A DNA stretch of 64,000 nt, taken from an uncultured Alphaproteobacteria bacterium (GTDB lineage Bacteria; Pseudomonadota; Alphaproteobacteria; RF32; CAG-239). The DNA is taken from positions 92,933 through 156,932 of the forward strand of contig CAKQLF010000002.1 in the NCBI GenBank assembly GCA_934254585.1. The letters run 5' to 3'. Shown in pieces: positions 8,443 through 16,873 of the stretch (position 1 is its first letter; the number at the start of each line of letters is the position of its first letter). Below the pieces are notes generated by a model, which was not told the DNA's origin, ran no database searches, and saw only the letters and a program-made list of their open reading frames with translations. Both the position numbers and the translations under genes were made by a program.

Positions 8443-9723
8443 TTAGTCTTCAAACTTTTTGAAAATCAAAGATGAGTTAGTTCCACCAAAACCAAAAGAA
8501 TTTGACATTGCCGCCTTAATGGCTTTTTTCTTTGGTTTCAAAGGCACTAAATCAATATCTTTAACTTCGTCATCAGGTTCTTCCAAATTCAAAGTTGCCG
8601 GACAAGTTTGTTCCATAATAGCTTTAATGGTATAAACCGCCTCAACGGCACCGGCGGCTCCCAACAAGTGGCCGATAGAAGATTTTGTTGAAGACATTGA
8701 AGTGCAGCCAAGCTTATCGCCAAATAAACGTCTTACTGCCTGAGCTTCACCCAAGTCACCCAACGGAGTCGACGTACCGTGAGCGTTGATATAATTAATG
8801 TCTTCCAACTCTATACCGTGTTCTTTAGCGTGTTTCACAGCCATTTGCATAGCACGATAAGCCCCATCGCCATCAGGACAAGGCGCGGTCATATGGTGAG
8901 CGTCACCACTCATTCCATAACCGACAACTTCGGCATAAATATGTGCGCCGCGGGCTTTAGCGTGTTCAAGTTCCTCCAGAACCAAAACACCGGCACCTTC
9001 ACCCATCACAAAACCGCTACGATGTTTATCCCAAGGACGAGAAGCCTTTTGAGGTTCATCATTAAACTCAGCCGTAACAGCACGCATACGGGCAAACCCT
9101 GCCAAACCCAAAACATTCACGGCAGACTCGGCACCGCCGGCCACCATCACATCGGCATCACCCATAGCAATAATTCTGGTTGCATCGCCAATAGCGTGTG
9201 TACCGGTGGAACAAGCTGTCACACAAGCGTGGTTTGGTCCGCGTAATTTGTGGTCAATAGACACAGTACCGGAAATCAAATTAATCAAACAAGACGGAAT
9301 AAAGAAAGGCGAAATTCTTTTAATTCCCACTTCATTAAAGGAGACAGAATTTTCATAAATATTATTCAATCCGCCAATACCGGAGCCAATCATTACACCG
9401 GCGCGGCATTGTTCTTCATCGCTCAGTTCAGATGGTTCATAATTTGCATCTTTAAGCGCGTCATTTGCCGCAGCCACTCCGTACAAAATAAATTTATCGG
9501 CTTTTTTCTGGTCTTTCGGCGGCATTACCGTATCCGGATTAAAATCGTGTTCACCTTCACCAAACGGAACTTGACCGGCTATGTGTACCGGAATATCTTT
9601 CAAATCAATATTTTCAATTTTGCGTATAGCAGACTTACCTGCCATCAGACATTCCCAGTTATACTCCACGCCACGACCAAACGGCGAAACAACGCCTAAA
9701 CCTGTAACGACAACTCTTCTCAT
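8443..9723 (-). CDS. fabF: Beta-ketoacyl-ACP synthase II
   Basis: The 426-residue condensing enzyme elongates acyl-ACP with malonyl-ACP in type II fatty acid synthesis. The catalytic triad is visible: Cys in HACVTACSTGTHAIGDA, His in NAHGTSTPLGD and His in KSSIGHLLGAAGAVEA. The C-terminus NSFGFGGTNSSLIF is typical. It lies between acpP and mltG on the same strand. An intrinsic terminator sits between acpP and fabF, so fabF is probably reached by partial read-through or has a promoter of its own. Confidence 0.98.
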   Translation of the reverse strand: MRRVVVTGLGVVSPFGRGVEYNWECLMAGKSAIRKIENIDLKDIPVHIAGQVPFGEGEHDFNPDTVMPPKDQKKADKFILYGVAAANDALKDANYEPSELSDEEQCRAGVMIGSGIGGLNNIYENSVSFNEVGIKRISPFFIPSCLINLISGTVSIDHKLRGPNHACVTACSTGTHAIGDATRIIAMGDADVMVAGGAESAVNVLGLAGFARMRAVTAEFNDEPQKASRPWDKHRSGFVMGEGAGVLVLEELEHAKARGAHIYAEVVGYGMSGDAHHMTAPCPDGDGAYRAMQMAVKHAKEHGIELEDINYINAHGTSTPLGDLGEAQAVRRLFGDKLGCTSMSSTKSSIGHLLGAAGAVEAVYTIKAIMEQTCPATLNLEEPDDEVKDIDLVPLKPKKKAIKAAMSNSFGFGGTNSSLIFKKFED

Positions 9724-9746
9724 ATATTAAACCTCATATTAATTCT

Positions 9747-9782
9747 ATAAAAAAACTCGCTGTTATAGACTAAAGCGAGTTT
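9747..9782 (-). terminator. Terminator between acpP and fabF
   Basis: On the minus strand an 8-bp perfect stem (9775-9782 with 9753-9760) is followed by a T-rich run. It would let abundant acpP mRNA end here with partial read-through into fabF-mltG. Confidence 0.75.
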
Positions 9783-9803
9783 AATTAAACAAAGCCTTAC
9801 GAC

Positions 9804-10037
9804 TTACGCATTCTTAGAAAGATAGTCAATAGCATCTTTCACAGTCAAAATCTTTTCAGCAGCTTTGTCTGGAATTTCACAACCGAATTCTTCTTCAAAA
9901 GCCATAACCAATTCAACTGTATCCAAGCTATCTGCACCCAAGTCATCAATGAAACTGGCTGTTTCTACAACTTTAGATTCATCAACACCCAAATGTTTGG
10001 CAACAATCTTCTTAACGCGTTCTGCGGTATCAGTCAT
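9804..10037 (-). CDS. acpP: Acyl carrier protein
   Basis: This 77-residue acidic four-helix carrier protein has the phosphopantetheine site DDLGADSLDTVELVMAFEEE; the Ser in ADSLD carries the prosthetic group. Length and composition are standard. It is the first gene of the acpP-fabF-mltG string, with its own terminator downstream, which fits a highly expressed monocistronic message. Confidence 0.98.
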   Translation of the reverse strand: MTDTAERVKKIVAKHLGVDESKVVETASFIDDLGADSLDTVELVMAFEEEFGCEIPDKAAEKILTVKDAIDYLSKNA

Positions 10038-10095
10038 TTAATTTAACCTCAATAAAATTAAAACAATTTTTTCAGACGTTAACGCCTGTGACCTC

Positions 10096-10125
10096 TTGTT
10101 AGCACAATTTTATACTATTTGACAA
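10096..10125 (-). promoter_or_regulatory. Possible acpP promoter
   Basis: Reading the minus strand, TTGTCA (10125-10120) and TAACAA (10101-10096) are separated by 18 bases and lie about 60 bases before the acpP start. The match is moderate. Confidence 0.4.
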
Positions 10126-10274
10126 GCATTTTTTTCATTTTAGCCTAAACAATTTGTTTATATCTTTAAAAAAACTATAAAAAACAACGGGTTACATTTA
10201 CATTATTTTGCATTGATTTTGCTATAAAAAGCATTAAATAAAGCATATCAGAACAAAAACACAAGGAGTAAATT

Positions 10275-11198
10275 ATGAAAATTGGCATTATCGGCACAGG
10301 TTTAGTCGGCAGTACAACCGCCTATTCATTGGCCACAACGGGGTTAGCGGCAGAAATTGTTATGGTTGACGCCAATAAAAATCGCGCACAGGCCGAAACT
10401 CTTGATATCTCGCACGCCCTGCCCTACACGGCGTATTCTCGAATTTATGCCGGAGATTATGCGGATTTGTCCGGTGCTGACATTTTGATTATTACGGCCG
10501 GCACGCACCAAACTCCGGGAGAAAGCCGCTTAAATTTGCTTGAACGCAATCAGCAAATTTTTCGAGATATTATTCGCAACATAATAAACTACGCCGCCGA
10601 TTCAATTATTTTAGTGGCGACCAATCCGGTTGACCTATTAACAGCGTACACCATAGGCGAGTCCGGTCTTCCGGCCGGCCGCATCATAGGTTCAGGCACA
10701 ATTTTGGACACAGCGCGATTTCGTATTATTTTAAGTCAACACCTCAAACTTGCGCCGCAATCTATACACGCCTATGTTTTGGGCGAACACGGGGACAGCG
10801 AAGTTTTAATCTGGTCGGCGGCGTTGGCCGGAAATATGCCGCTTGAGAGTTATGCCGCCGAAATGGAAATTTCACTCAATGCGGAAATAAAGAATCATAT
10901 AGACAGCGAGGTACGCAACGCCGCCTACAAAATTATTGCCGGTAAAGGAGCCACTTATTATGGCATAGCCTCCGGCTTATGCCGAATCTGCAAAGCCATT
11001 GCCTTTAATGAAAACGCCATTTTGACAGTTTCCGGCCACATCGAAGAAATTGAGGGAGTTAAAAACATTTGTTTATCAATGCCCTCAATCATCAACCGTG
11101 ACGGCCTAAAAAAGATTCTTTATCCTGAATTATCCGCTTCCGAACACGTTTTATTGCAGCAAAGTGCCAAAAAAATTTATGACTACATTCATCAATAA
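10275..11198 (+). CDS. L-lactate dehydrogenase
   Basis: The 307-residue protein is an NAD-dependent LDH/MDH family member. It has the Rossmann motif GIIGTGLVGSTTA at the N-terminus, ATNPVDLLT, and GEHGDSEV with the catalytic His. The substrate-specificity loop reads AGTHQTPGESR: a Gln occupies the position that selects pyruvate in LDHs, where malate dehydrogenases carry Arg. I therefore call lactate rather than malate dehydrogenase. It would recycle NADH by reducing pyruvate. It has a good Shine-Dalgarno (AAGGAG) and stands alone, divergent from acpP. Substrate choice is inferred from one loop and should be treated as likely, not proven. Confidence 0.88.
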   Translation: MKIGIIGTGLVGSTTAYSLATTGLAAEIVMVDANKNRAQAETLDISHALPYTAYSRIYAGDYADLSGADILIITAGTHQTPGESRLNLLERNQQIFRDIIRNIINYAADSIILVATNPVDLLTAYTIGESGLPAGRIIGSGTILDTARFRIILSQHLKLAPQSIHAYVLGEHGDSEVLIWSAALAGNMPLESYAAEMEISLNAEIKNHIDSEVRNAAYKIIAGKGATYYGIASGLCRICKAIAFNENAILTVSGHIEEIEGVKNICLSMPSIINRDGLKKILYPELSASEHVLLQQSAKKIYDYIHQ

Positions 11199-11279
11199 TC
11201 ATTTTTAAGCGGCCAAGCCCTAAAAAAAACATTGCCAAATTAACAATCTTCCGCTACTATTTTGCCCTGAGGTAGAATA

Positions 11280-12320
11280 ATGGTAGAAGTTGTCACTTTC
11301 GGATGCCGTCTGAACGCGTATGAATCCGAAGTTATAAAAGAAAAATTAAAAAATGTTGATAATCTGATAATTATCAACACCTGTGCTGTTACAAGTGAGG
11401 CCGAACGCCAATGCCGCCAAACCATTCGCAAGCTACGCCGCGAAAATCCGCAGGCTAAAATTGTGGTTACAGGCTGTTCGGCTCAAGTCAGTGCCGCAAA
11501 ATTGGCCTTAATGCCCGAAGTTGATTTAGTTTTAGGTAACAGCGAAAAAAAAGAAATAGAAAAATATATCAGCGAGCTGACAAATTCTGTTTCCAAAGAA
11601 TATGTCGGCGACATTGCCGAGGATTCGTCTTGCGACGACTATATAATAACGGGATTTGAAGGCCGTCACAAAGCCTTTTTACAAATTCAGCAAGGTTGCA
11701 ACCATCGTTGCACTTATTGCATAATCCCCTATGCCCGCGGACGCAATCGTTCGGTGCCTGTTTCCGCCATCATCAAACAAATCAGGGCTTTACTGGCCAA
11801 AGGGTTCAAAGAAATTTGTCTGACGGGCGTTGACATTTGTTCCTATGAGCCGTCGTTCAGTTCTGCGGTCAAAGATATTTTGGAACAAATACCGGAATTG
11901 CCTGTTTTGCAGTTTGGTTCGCTTGATCCGGCGGCTATTGATGATGATTTCATAAATTTGCTTGCCCGTTTTCCGAACATCGATTCGCATTTTCATTTTT
12001 CCATACAATCGGGTGACAATTTAATTTTGAAAAGAATGGGACGTCGCCACAGCCGCGAAACAGTCATAAACCTATGTCAAAAAATTCGCGCGCTGCGGCC
12101 GGACGCCGTTTTCGGTGCCGATTTCATCTGCGGTTTTCCAACTGAAACAAAAGAGGCTTTTGCCAACACCTGCAAATTAGTTGAAGATGCCGGTTTAAGC
12201 AAGCTGCACGTTTTTCCCTATTCCGAACGAAAAGGAACTCCTGCCGCCAAAATGCCTCAAATAGCAATGGAAGAACGCCGCCGCCGCGCCGCAATTTTAC
12301 GAAGTTTAAGCAAGGAATAA
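11280..12320 (+). CDS. MtaB-like tRNA methylthiotransferase (radical SAM), short form
   Basis: The protein has both Fe-S regions of the MiaB/MtaB/RimO family: N-terminal cysteines in FGCRLNAYES, INTCAVTSEAE and VTGCSAQ, then the radical-SAM CxxxCxxC in GCNHRCTYCIIPYARGRNRS. The start VEVVTFGCRLNAYESE is closest to MtaB, which converts t6A37 to ms2t6A37 in ANN-decoding tRNAs. At 346 residues it is about 70 shorter than usual: it ends at RRRAAILRSLSKE, just where the TRAM tRNA-binding domain would begin. The downstream ftsY starts six bases later, so the gene is not simply cut off by a nearby frameshift. The two are probably cotranscribed. Confidence 0.87.
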   Translation: MVEVVTFGCRLNAYESEVIKEKLKNVDNLIIINTCAVTSEAERQCRQTIRKLRRENPQAKIVVTGCSAQVSAAKLALMPEVDLVLGNSEKKEIEKYISELTNSVSKEYVGDIAEDSSCDDYIITGFEGRHKAFLQIQQGCNHRCTYCIIPYARGRNRSVPVSAIIKQIRALLAKGFKEICLTGVDICSYEPSFSSAVKDILEQIPELPVLQFGSLDPAAIDDDFINLLARFPNIDSHFHFSIQSGDNLILKRMGRRHSRETVINLCQKIRALRPDAVFGADFICGFPTETKEAFANTCKLVEDAGLSKLHVFPYSERKGTPAAKMPQIAMEERRRRAAILRSLSKE

Positions 12321-12326
12321 AAAAAT

Positions 12327-13238
12327 ATGGGTAGTTTTTTAGAAAAGTTAGGTTTCGGCCTAAAAAAATCTTCTGCCAAAATCAGTGGTGGTTTATCGGA
12401 TATTTTTAACAAACGCAAACTCGATTCTGCCACGCTAGAAGAGTTGGAAGACTTGCTTTTGACCTCGGATATGGGGGTTAAGGCCACCACACAACTGATT
12501 GCGGAATTTTCCGAACAAAAACAAGATAAAAATTTGGACTTTAGTGAAATTAGTCAGCTGTTGGCGCAAAAAATCGCCCGGATTTTACAGCCTTGCGAAC
12601 AGCCTTTTTCGGTGGAAGCGCGCAAACCCTATGTTATTTTAATGGTTGGCGTAAACGGCGCGGGCAAAACCACCACCATAGGCAAACTAGCGGCAAAATT
12701 GCAGGCACAAGGAAAAAAAGTTTCGTTTATTGCCGCCGACACTTTTCGCGCCGCCGCCGTGGAACAACTAAAAGTTTGGGCTGACCGCCTGAAAATCGAC
12801 GTATTCAGCGGTCCTGACGGCTGTGACAGTGCCGGATTGTGTTATGACGGTTTGCAACAAGCCCTGAAAAACAACGATGATGTGGTGTTTATTGACACGG
12901 CCGGTCGTTTGCAGAACAAAAATGGTTTAATGGACGAGCTGAAAAAAATTGTAAGAGTTATTCAAAAAGTTATTCCGGACGCTCCGCACAATGTTTTGCT
13001 GACAATTGACGCCACCACCGGACAAAACGCTTTGTCACAAATCAAAACATTTCAGGAAATTGCCGGAGTCAGCGGGTTGGTTGTCACCAAACTTGACGGC
13101 TCGTCAAAAGGCGGGGTGTTGGTCGCGGCGGCGCAAGAATATAAATTGCCGATATATTTTGTTGGTGTGGGCGAACAAATAGAAGATTTAGACGTGTTTA
13201 ACGCCGCCGACTACGCGCGGAGTTTGTTGGGATTGTAA
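12327..13238 (+). CDS. ftsY: Signal recognition particle receptor FtsY
   Basis: FtsY is the GTPase that docks SRP-bound ribosomes at the inner membrane. The NG domain is complete: helical N part, then P-loop GVNGAGKTTTIGKLA, DTFRAAAVEQLKVWA, DTAGRLQNKNGLMDEL, and TKLDGSSKGG. The acidic A domain of E. coli FtsY is absent; the short N-terminal GSFLEKLGFGLKKSSAK may serve as an amphipathic membrane-binding helix, as in other alphaproteobacteria. At 303 residues it is typical for forms without the A domain. It follows the mtaB-like gene by six bases. Confidence 0.97.
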   Translation: MGSFLEKLGFGLKKSSAKISGGLSDIFNKRKLDSATLEELEDLLLTSDMGVKATTQLIAEFSEQKQDKNLDFSEISQLLAQKIARILQPCEQPFSVEARKPYVILMVGVNGAGKTTTIGKLAAKLQAQGKKVSFIAADTFRAAAVEQLKVWADRLKIDVFSGPDGCDSAGLCYDGLQQALKNNDDVVFIDTAGRLQNKNGLMDELKKIVRVIQKVIPDAPHNVLLTIDATTGQNALSQIKTFQEIAGVSGLVVTKLDGSSKGGVLVAAAQEYKLPIYFVGVGEQIEDLDVFNAADYARSLLGL

Positions 13239-13284
13239 GAAAAGTTTTACTTATATTATTATGTTTCACTAAAATTTTTATGTT

Positions 13285-13869
13285 ATGAGTATTCTTGAAA
13301 AATGGCACGAGAAATACCTTTTATTTTTAGGTAAGCTCTTTGTCGGTTACGGAACCAACGACAGTCCTGTGCACGTTTATCCAGATGTCAAAATTGACCT
13401 CACGCCCAACTCTGATTTATACAGCGGTTTAAGCGAGGAGGAACGTCTGGAAAAAATCAGGCAGAATTTGGCTTATGTTTGGGCTGACGGCGTTGAAAGT
13501 CCTAAATGGAAAAAACGCGGTATTCCATATATAGGCATCCGCTTGCATTCAAGTCTTGTTCTGCACGAAATGATTGGCTGCGGACGCGGTTGGAACTTGG
13601 ATAAAGCGCGCAAATTAGCCGCAAAATGCGAAGCTCGATTTCTTTTTCCTCAGGAATATAAAGAAGTTTTATATTGTTGGGACACTATTACAAGAATGCG
13701 TCTGATTGCCGGCGACTTTCCGTTGGAGAAAGATTTGTTTTGGCTATATACAGGCTCAGACAAAGAACAAGCCGACGAGCTGAAGTATGACTTATGCTTT
13801 CCAAACGGAGAAGTAATTTGGTACAGCGAATGGGACGACGAAGGCAATGTTTTGCTAGCCTTGCGTTAG
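13285..13869 (+). CDS. Uncharacterised 194-aa protein
   Basis: No family is recognised. The protein is soluble-looking, rich in Trp and Tyr, with segments KWHEKYLLFLGKLFVGYG, RGIPYIGIRLHSSLVLHEMI, and a C-terminal DLCFPNGEVIWYSEWDDEG that suggests a beta-rich end. There is no signal peptide. The start at 13285 has no clear Shine-Dalgarno, only a T-rich stretch. It follows ftsY by 46 bases on the same strand and is closed by a strong terminator. Confidence 0.7.
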   Translation: MSILEKWHEKYLLFLGKLFVGYGTNDSPVHVYPDVKIDLTPNSDLYSGLSEEERLEKIRQNLAYVWADGVESPKWKKRGIPYIGIRLHSSLVLHEMIGCGRGWNLDKARKLAAKCEARFLFPQEYKEVLYCWDTITRMRLIAGDFPLEKDLFWLYTGSDKEQADELKYDLCFPNGEVIWYSEWDDEGNVLLALR

Positions 13870-13875
13870 AAAAAA

Positions 13876-13914
13876 AACAGCTGAGAGTTTCAAACTTTCG
13901 GCTGTTTTTTTATT
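13876..13914 (+). terminator. Intrinsic terminator after the 194-aa gene
   Basis: An imperfect hairpin with the arms AACAGC...GCTGTT is followed by a T run. It ends the mtaB-like/ftsY/unknown transcript. Confidence 0.85.
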
Positions 13915-13937
13915 TTAAGGCGGCCTTGTTATTTCCA

Positions 13938-13977
13938 TAAAAAATCCCCTGTCAACGGGATATGGCCGACAGGGGAC
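13938..13977 (-). terminator. Intrinsic terminator of the Cys-rich protein gene
   Basis: On the minus strand a 9-bp perfect stem (13968-13976 with 13945-13953) is followed by six T residues (13944-13939). Confidence 0.88.
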
Positions 13978-14005
13978 GCTTGGAACATATAAAGCGTTAT
14001 GTATA

Positions 14006-15994
14006 CTAATTTCCACATTCTCCGAACGTGGTTGTTCCGTCAGAACAAACCGGTATGAACGAGTCCGGACAATCGTTTTCAGTCATTTCGGCGTTACATT
14101 CGCTTCCACAAGCCGAACTATAAACTTTTCCGCCACAAGTCACAACATTTCCAACCGGATATAGCCCCAAATCTGCGCAATATTTCAAACCCAAAGCCGG
14201 AGGCCTATTTCCCGCGCAATCATATTCGAACATATCAGTCTTCTCATTACAACTATGAACTCCTATAACTTTACGTCCATCAGACAAAGTACATTTATCT
14301 TCAACTTTATAATATCCATCTAATCTACTATTACCGCCATAGTCTATAAATGATTCACACACGCCTCTATTTTTATAATACATCTTTTTTCCACATTCTG
14401 TACATCTTTCATAATAAGTTGTTTCACCACATTTTACACTTTTACCTTCAACATCTTCTTCAAAACAATCACTTTTCTTAACCATACCGAATGCCGGAAA
14501 TTTTTTTCCTGAACAATCATACTTATAAGAACCAAACCCTGTACACTTAGCATAACCTATCACCTTCTCACCATTAGATAATGTGCATTTATCTTCAACT
14601 TTATAATACTCTTTTTTATCACTAATTTTCCAATCTTTTTCTAGCATTGTATCACACTGACCTTCGATTCCATTAACGTTTTTAATATAATCTCTCATAT
14701 TCCCACATTCTGTGCATCTTTCATAATAAGTATCTTCACCACATTCTACACTTTTACCTTCAACTTCATCTCCATAACACTCCCGTGCCTGAACCATACC
14801 TGCTGCCGGTGGCATATTTCCCGCACAATCCTTAGTAGTACCAGCACAGTACCAATAACCTATCACTTTTTTTAAATCCACTGTTGTGCATTTATCTTCA
14901 ACTTTATACCCATCTAAAGCATACTTATATATATTCCATTCCTTTTCAGAAATTGCCTTACAGTCTCCTCCATTTTTTGAATAACGTTCTTCAAAACACG
15001 TTTCCACCACTTGACAAGCGGCATAATATTTAACTCCGCCGCAATCACAAACCGGTTCGCCAATTGGGGTTCGATTACCGCAACAGGTGGTGTATCCTTG
15101 TTTCACACAGTTGTTGTTCACATTCGTTTCATCGGCGCAATCAAGGCAATCGCCATAAGTTTGTCCGTCGCGCTGACAAGTGTTGCCCAAAACTTCCATT
15201 CCGCGTATACATTGATTTTGCGCCACCGTGCCGCCGGAACAATTCTGTTGAGTTTTAGTGCAAGAACAGTTATAAACGGTTCTTCTGTCTTTCACTTCTT
15301 TATTTTCTTTTCCATCGGCATCATAGCTATAGCGAACGAGCTGCTGTTGACACGAATTACACGTCAGGTTCTGAGCTTCGGCCGCTTTAACCTCTTCCGC
15401 GGTCATTTCCACATAGCTCTCGTCACAACCCTCCCATTGTTCACGACTGGGACGAGAACTGCATTTCCACATCAATTCCGTATCTTCACTGATTTTTACT
15501 TTACCGTTTTTACAGGTTTTGGTCACAACTTTTTGCTCACAAGAAGAAGGACAAGAATAGTTTTCCGCCACTTTTGCCGGTTTATCGGCATCAGAAACCG
15601 TATATTCGCTGCATCCCTCGCGCACAACTCCGGCTTCACATTCGCCATAAACAACTTTATAACAGCCATCTATCTCCTGACACTCCGCGGTTTGATATTG
15701 GCTGTCAAAATTATTTATTAGCTCTTCGCAATCACTATAACTGAGTTTACATTTGGGAACATAGCAAACGGCGTCCCATTGACAAGTTTGCACTTCATCA
15801 TTTATCACCGCCAAACATTGCCGCTTGTTGCTAAACCGTGTAACATCATCGCAAGCCACACCGGCATCTACTTCTTTTGTTTCACGACATTTTTCATCAG
15901 GCAAATAACAGACGCTAGCAGATGCCGAATTTATGCCGATTATCATTAAAAATGAAAAAACCAATGTATTGAATATTTTTTGGGTACCGCTCAT
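14006..15994 (-). CDS. Large cysteine-rich exported protein with internal repeats
   Basis: I place the start at the ATG at 15994, which has GAGGGAG nine bases upstream; an ATG six codons earlier overlaps that site. A signal peptide (FNTLVFSFLMIIGINSASA) leads into about 630 residues very rich in Cys. The C-terminal half has at least three imperfect copies of a module with KVEDKCTLS.G.KVIGY..C, DCAGN.PPA.GM and GKSV.CGE.TYYERCTECG. The extreme C-terminus, CPDSFIPVCSDGTTTFGECGN, resembles the PVCGSDGxTY core of Kazal-like inhibitor domains, as do CGGVKYYAAC and CGGKVYSSAC. An extracellular, disulfide-stabilised binding or inhibitor protein is my inference; no family is certain. The gene has its own promoter inside a repeat element and its own terminator. 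Confidence 0.82.
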   Translation of the reverse strand: MSGTQKIFNTLVFSFLMIIGINSASASVCYLPDEKCRETKEVDAGVACDDVTRFSNKRQCLAVINDEVQTCQWDAVCYVPKCKLSYSDCEELINNFDSQYQTAECQEIDGCYKVVYGECEAGVVREGCSEYTVSDADKPAKVAENYSCPSSCEQKVVTKTCKNGKVKISEDTELMWKCSSRPSREQWEGCDESYVEMTAEEVKAAEAQNLTCNSCQQQLVRYSYDADGKENKEVKDRRTVYNCSCTKTQQNCSGGTVAQNQCIRGMEVLGNTCQRDGQTYGDCLDCADETNVNNNCVKQGYTTCCGNRTPIGEPVCDCGGVKYYAACQVVETCFEERYSKNGGDCKAISEKEWNIYKYALDGYKVEDKCTTVDLKKVIGYWYCAGTTKDCAGNMPPAAGMVQARECYGDEVEGKSVECGEDTYYERCTECGNMRDYIKNVNGIEGQCDTMLEKDWKISDKKEYYKVEDKCTLSNGEKVIGYAKCTGFGSYKYDCSGKKFPAFGMVKKSDCFEEDVEGKSVKCGETTYYERCTECGKKMYYKNRGVCESFIDYGGNSRLDGYYKVEDKCTLSDGRKVIGVHSCNEKTDMFEYDCAGNRPPALGLKYCADLGLYPVGNVVTCGGKVYSSACGSECNAEMTENDCPDSFIPVCSDGTTTFGECGN

Positions 15995-16020
15995 CGCCTT
16001 ATTCTCCCTCATTTTAATCT

Positions 16021-16217
16021 TTTAAAGTCCGTTTTAAACCACCGTTTTTTTTGGACTCCTTTTTCCCCTATAAAAAGAGTGTACTTGATATTTTAAAATA
16101 TTGCAATAACTATTTATCTTTTCTACATAATTTCCACTTTTAGATTAAAAATCGCTCTTCCGCAGAATCGCAAGATTCAGAGTCCAAAAAAAACGGTGGT
16201 TTAAAATGGACTTTAAA
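16021..16217. mobile_element. MITE-like element with 38-bp terminal inverted repeats
   Basis: Positions 16021-16058 and 16180-16217 are inverted repeats of 38 bases with a single mismatch, around a 121-bp AT-rich core with no coding capacity. The ends read TTTAAAGTCC...GGACTTTAAA. Long near-perfect ends, short non-coding core and an intergenic site (ruvX to Cys-rich gene) fit a non-autonomous transposable element. A clear target duplication outside the ends is not visible. It may instead be a domesticated regulatory hairpin: the core carries a promoter pointing at the Cys-rich gene. Confidence 0.65.
16078..16106 (-). promoter_or_regulatory. Putative promoter of the Cys-rich gene inside the inverted-repeat element
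   Basis: Reading the minus strand, TTGCAA (16106-16101), a 17-base spacer and TACACT (16083-16078). The transcript would start about 75 bases before the chosen ATG and include one arm of the repeat. Confidence 0.5.
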
Positions 16218-16247
16218 CAAAAGAAATAATTAGCTTAAAACAATAAG

Positions 16248-16709
16248 TTAGCGACAAAAACTCAAAGCGTCTAACGCTCCCTGCAAAATATATGCCGCCG
16301 CCGATGCATCTAAAATTTTTTTTCGTTTTCCTCGTGACATATCGACTTCTTTTATCAAAAATTTTTCAACCGCCGAAGAGGACAAACGTTCGTCCCAAAA
16401 AATATACGGCAACTCGATTTCTGTCGCCAGTTTTTCGGCAAACGTCCGTACTTCTTTGGCAATTTCGCCCTCTTCTCCGTTCATCTGCAGAGGCAATCCA
16501 TACACCAAACCGCCGATTTCTTTTTCAGCAATAACTTTTTTGAGCTCTGTCACATCTTTCTGCCACTCGCCACGATATAATATTTTATATGATGTGGCAA
16601 TGCTCCGCCCCAAATCCGAAACCGCCAGTCCCATTCTTTTTGCGCCATAATCAATTCCCAACAAGGCTTTATATTCCGGCAGTATCGCTTTAAATTCTTT
16701 CATTTCCAT
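16248..16709 (-). CDS. ruvX: Putative pre-16S rRNA nuclease / Holliday junction resolvase-like protein RuvX (YqgF)
   Basis: The 153-residue RNase H-fold protein has GIDYGAKRMGLAVSDLG (first acidic residue of the active site), GLVYGLPLQMNGEEGE, and WDERLSSSAVEKFL ending near DASAAAYILQGALD with further acidic residues. Members of this family process the 5' end of 16S rRNA in E. coli; the resolvase role is debated. The start at 16709 has AAGGA at good spacing. It is divergent from tolB. Confidence 0.93.
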   Translation of the reverse strand: MEMKEFKAILPEYKALLGIDYGAKRMGLAVSDLGRSIATSYKILYRGEWQKDVTELKKVIAEKEIGGLVYGLPLQMNGEEGEIAKEVRTFAEKLATEIELPYIFWDERLSSSAVEKFLIKEVDMSRGKRKKILDASAAAYILQGALDALSFCR

Positions 16710-16753
16710 ATCATATATCCTTTTTTGTTCCTAACTTACCCCAATCACGACGC

Positions 16754-16782
16754 TTGTCAACTTAAAAAATATGGCCTATATA
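16754..16782 (+). promoter_or_regulatory. Putative tolB promoter
   Basis: TTGTCA (16754-16759), a 17-base spacer and TATATA (16777-16782), about 90 bases before the tolB start. Confidence 0.55.
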
Positions 16783-16873
16783 TATCCACAACCTTTTTTT
16801 TATCTTTACTAATTTAGTTGTTGTGTATATGGTAAAAACAGTAAAAATTTAACTTATTTTAAGGGTAAAAGCA

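Noticed and set aside
10275..11198. Malate dehydrogenase
   Set aside because: The specificity loop carries Gln where malate enzymes have Arg.
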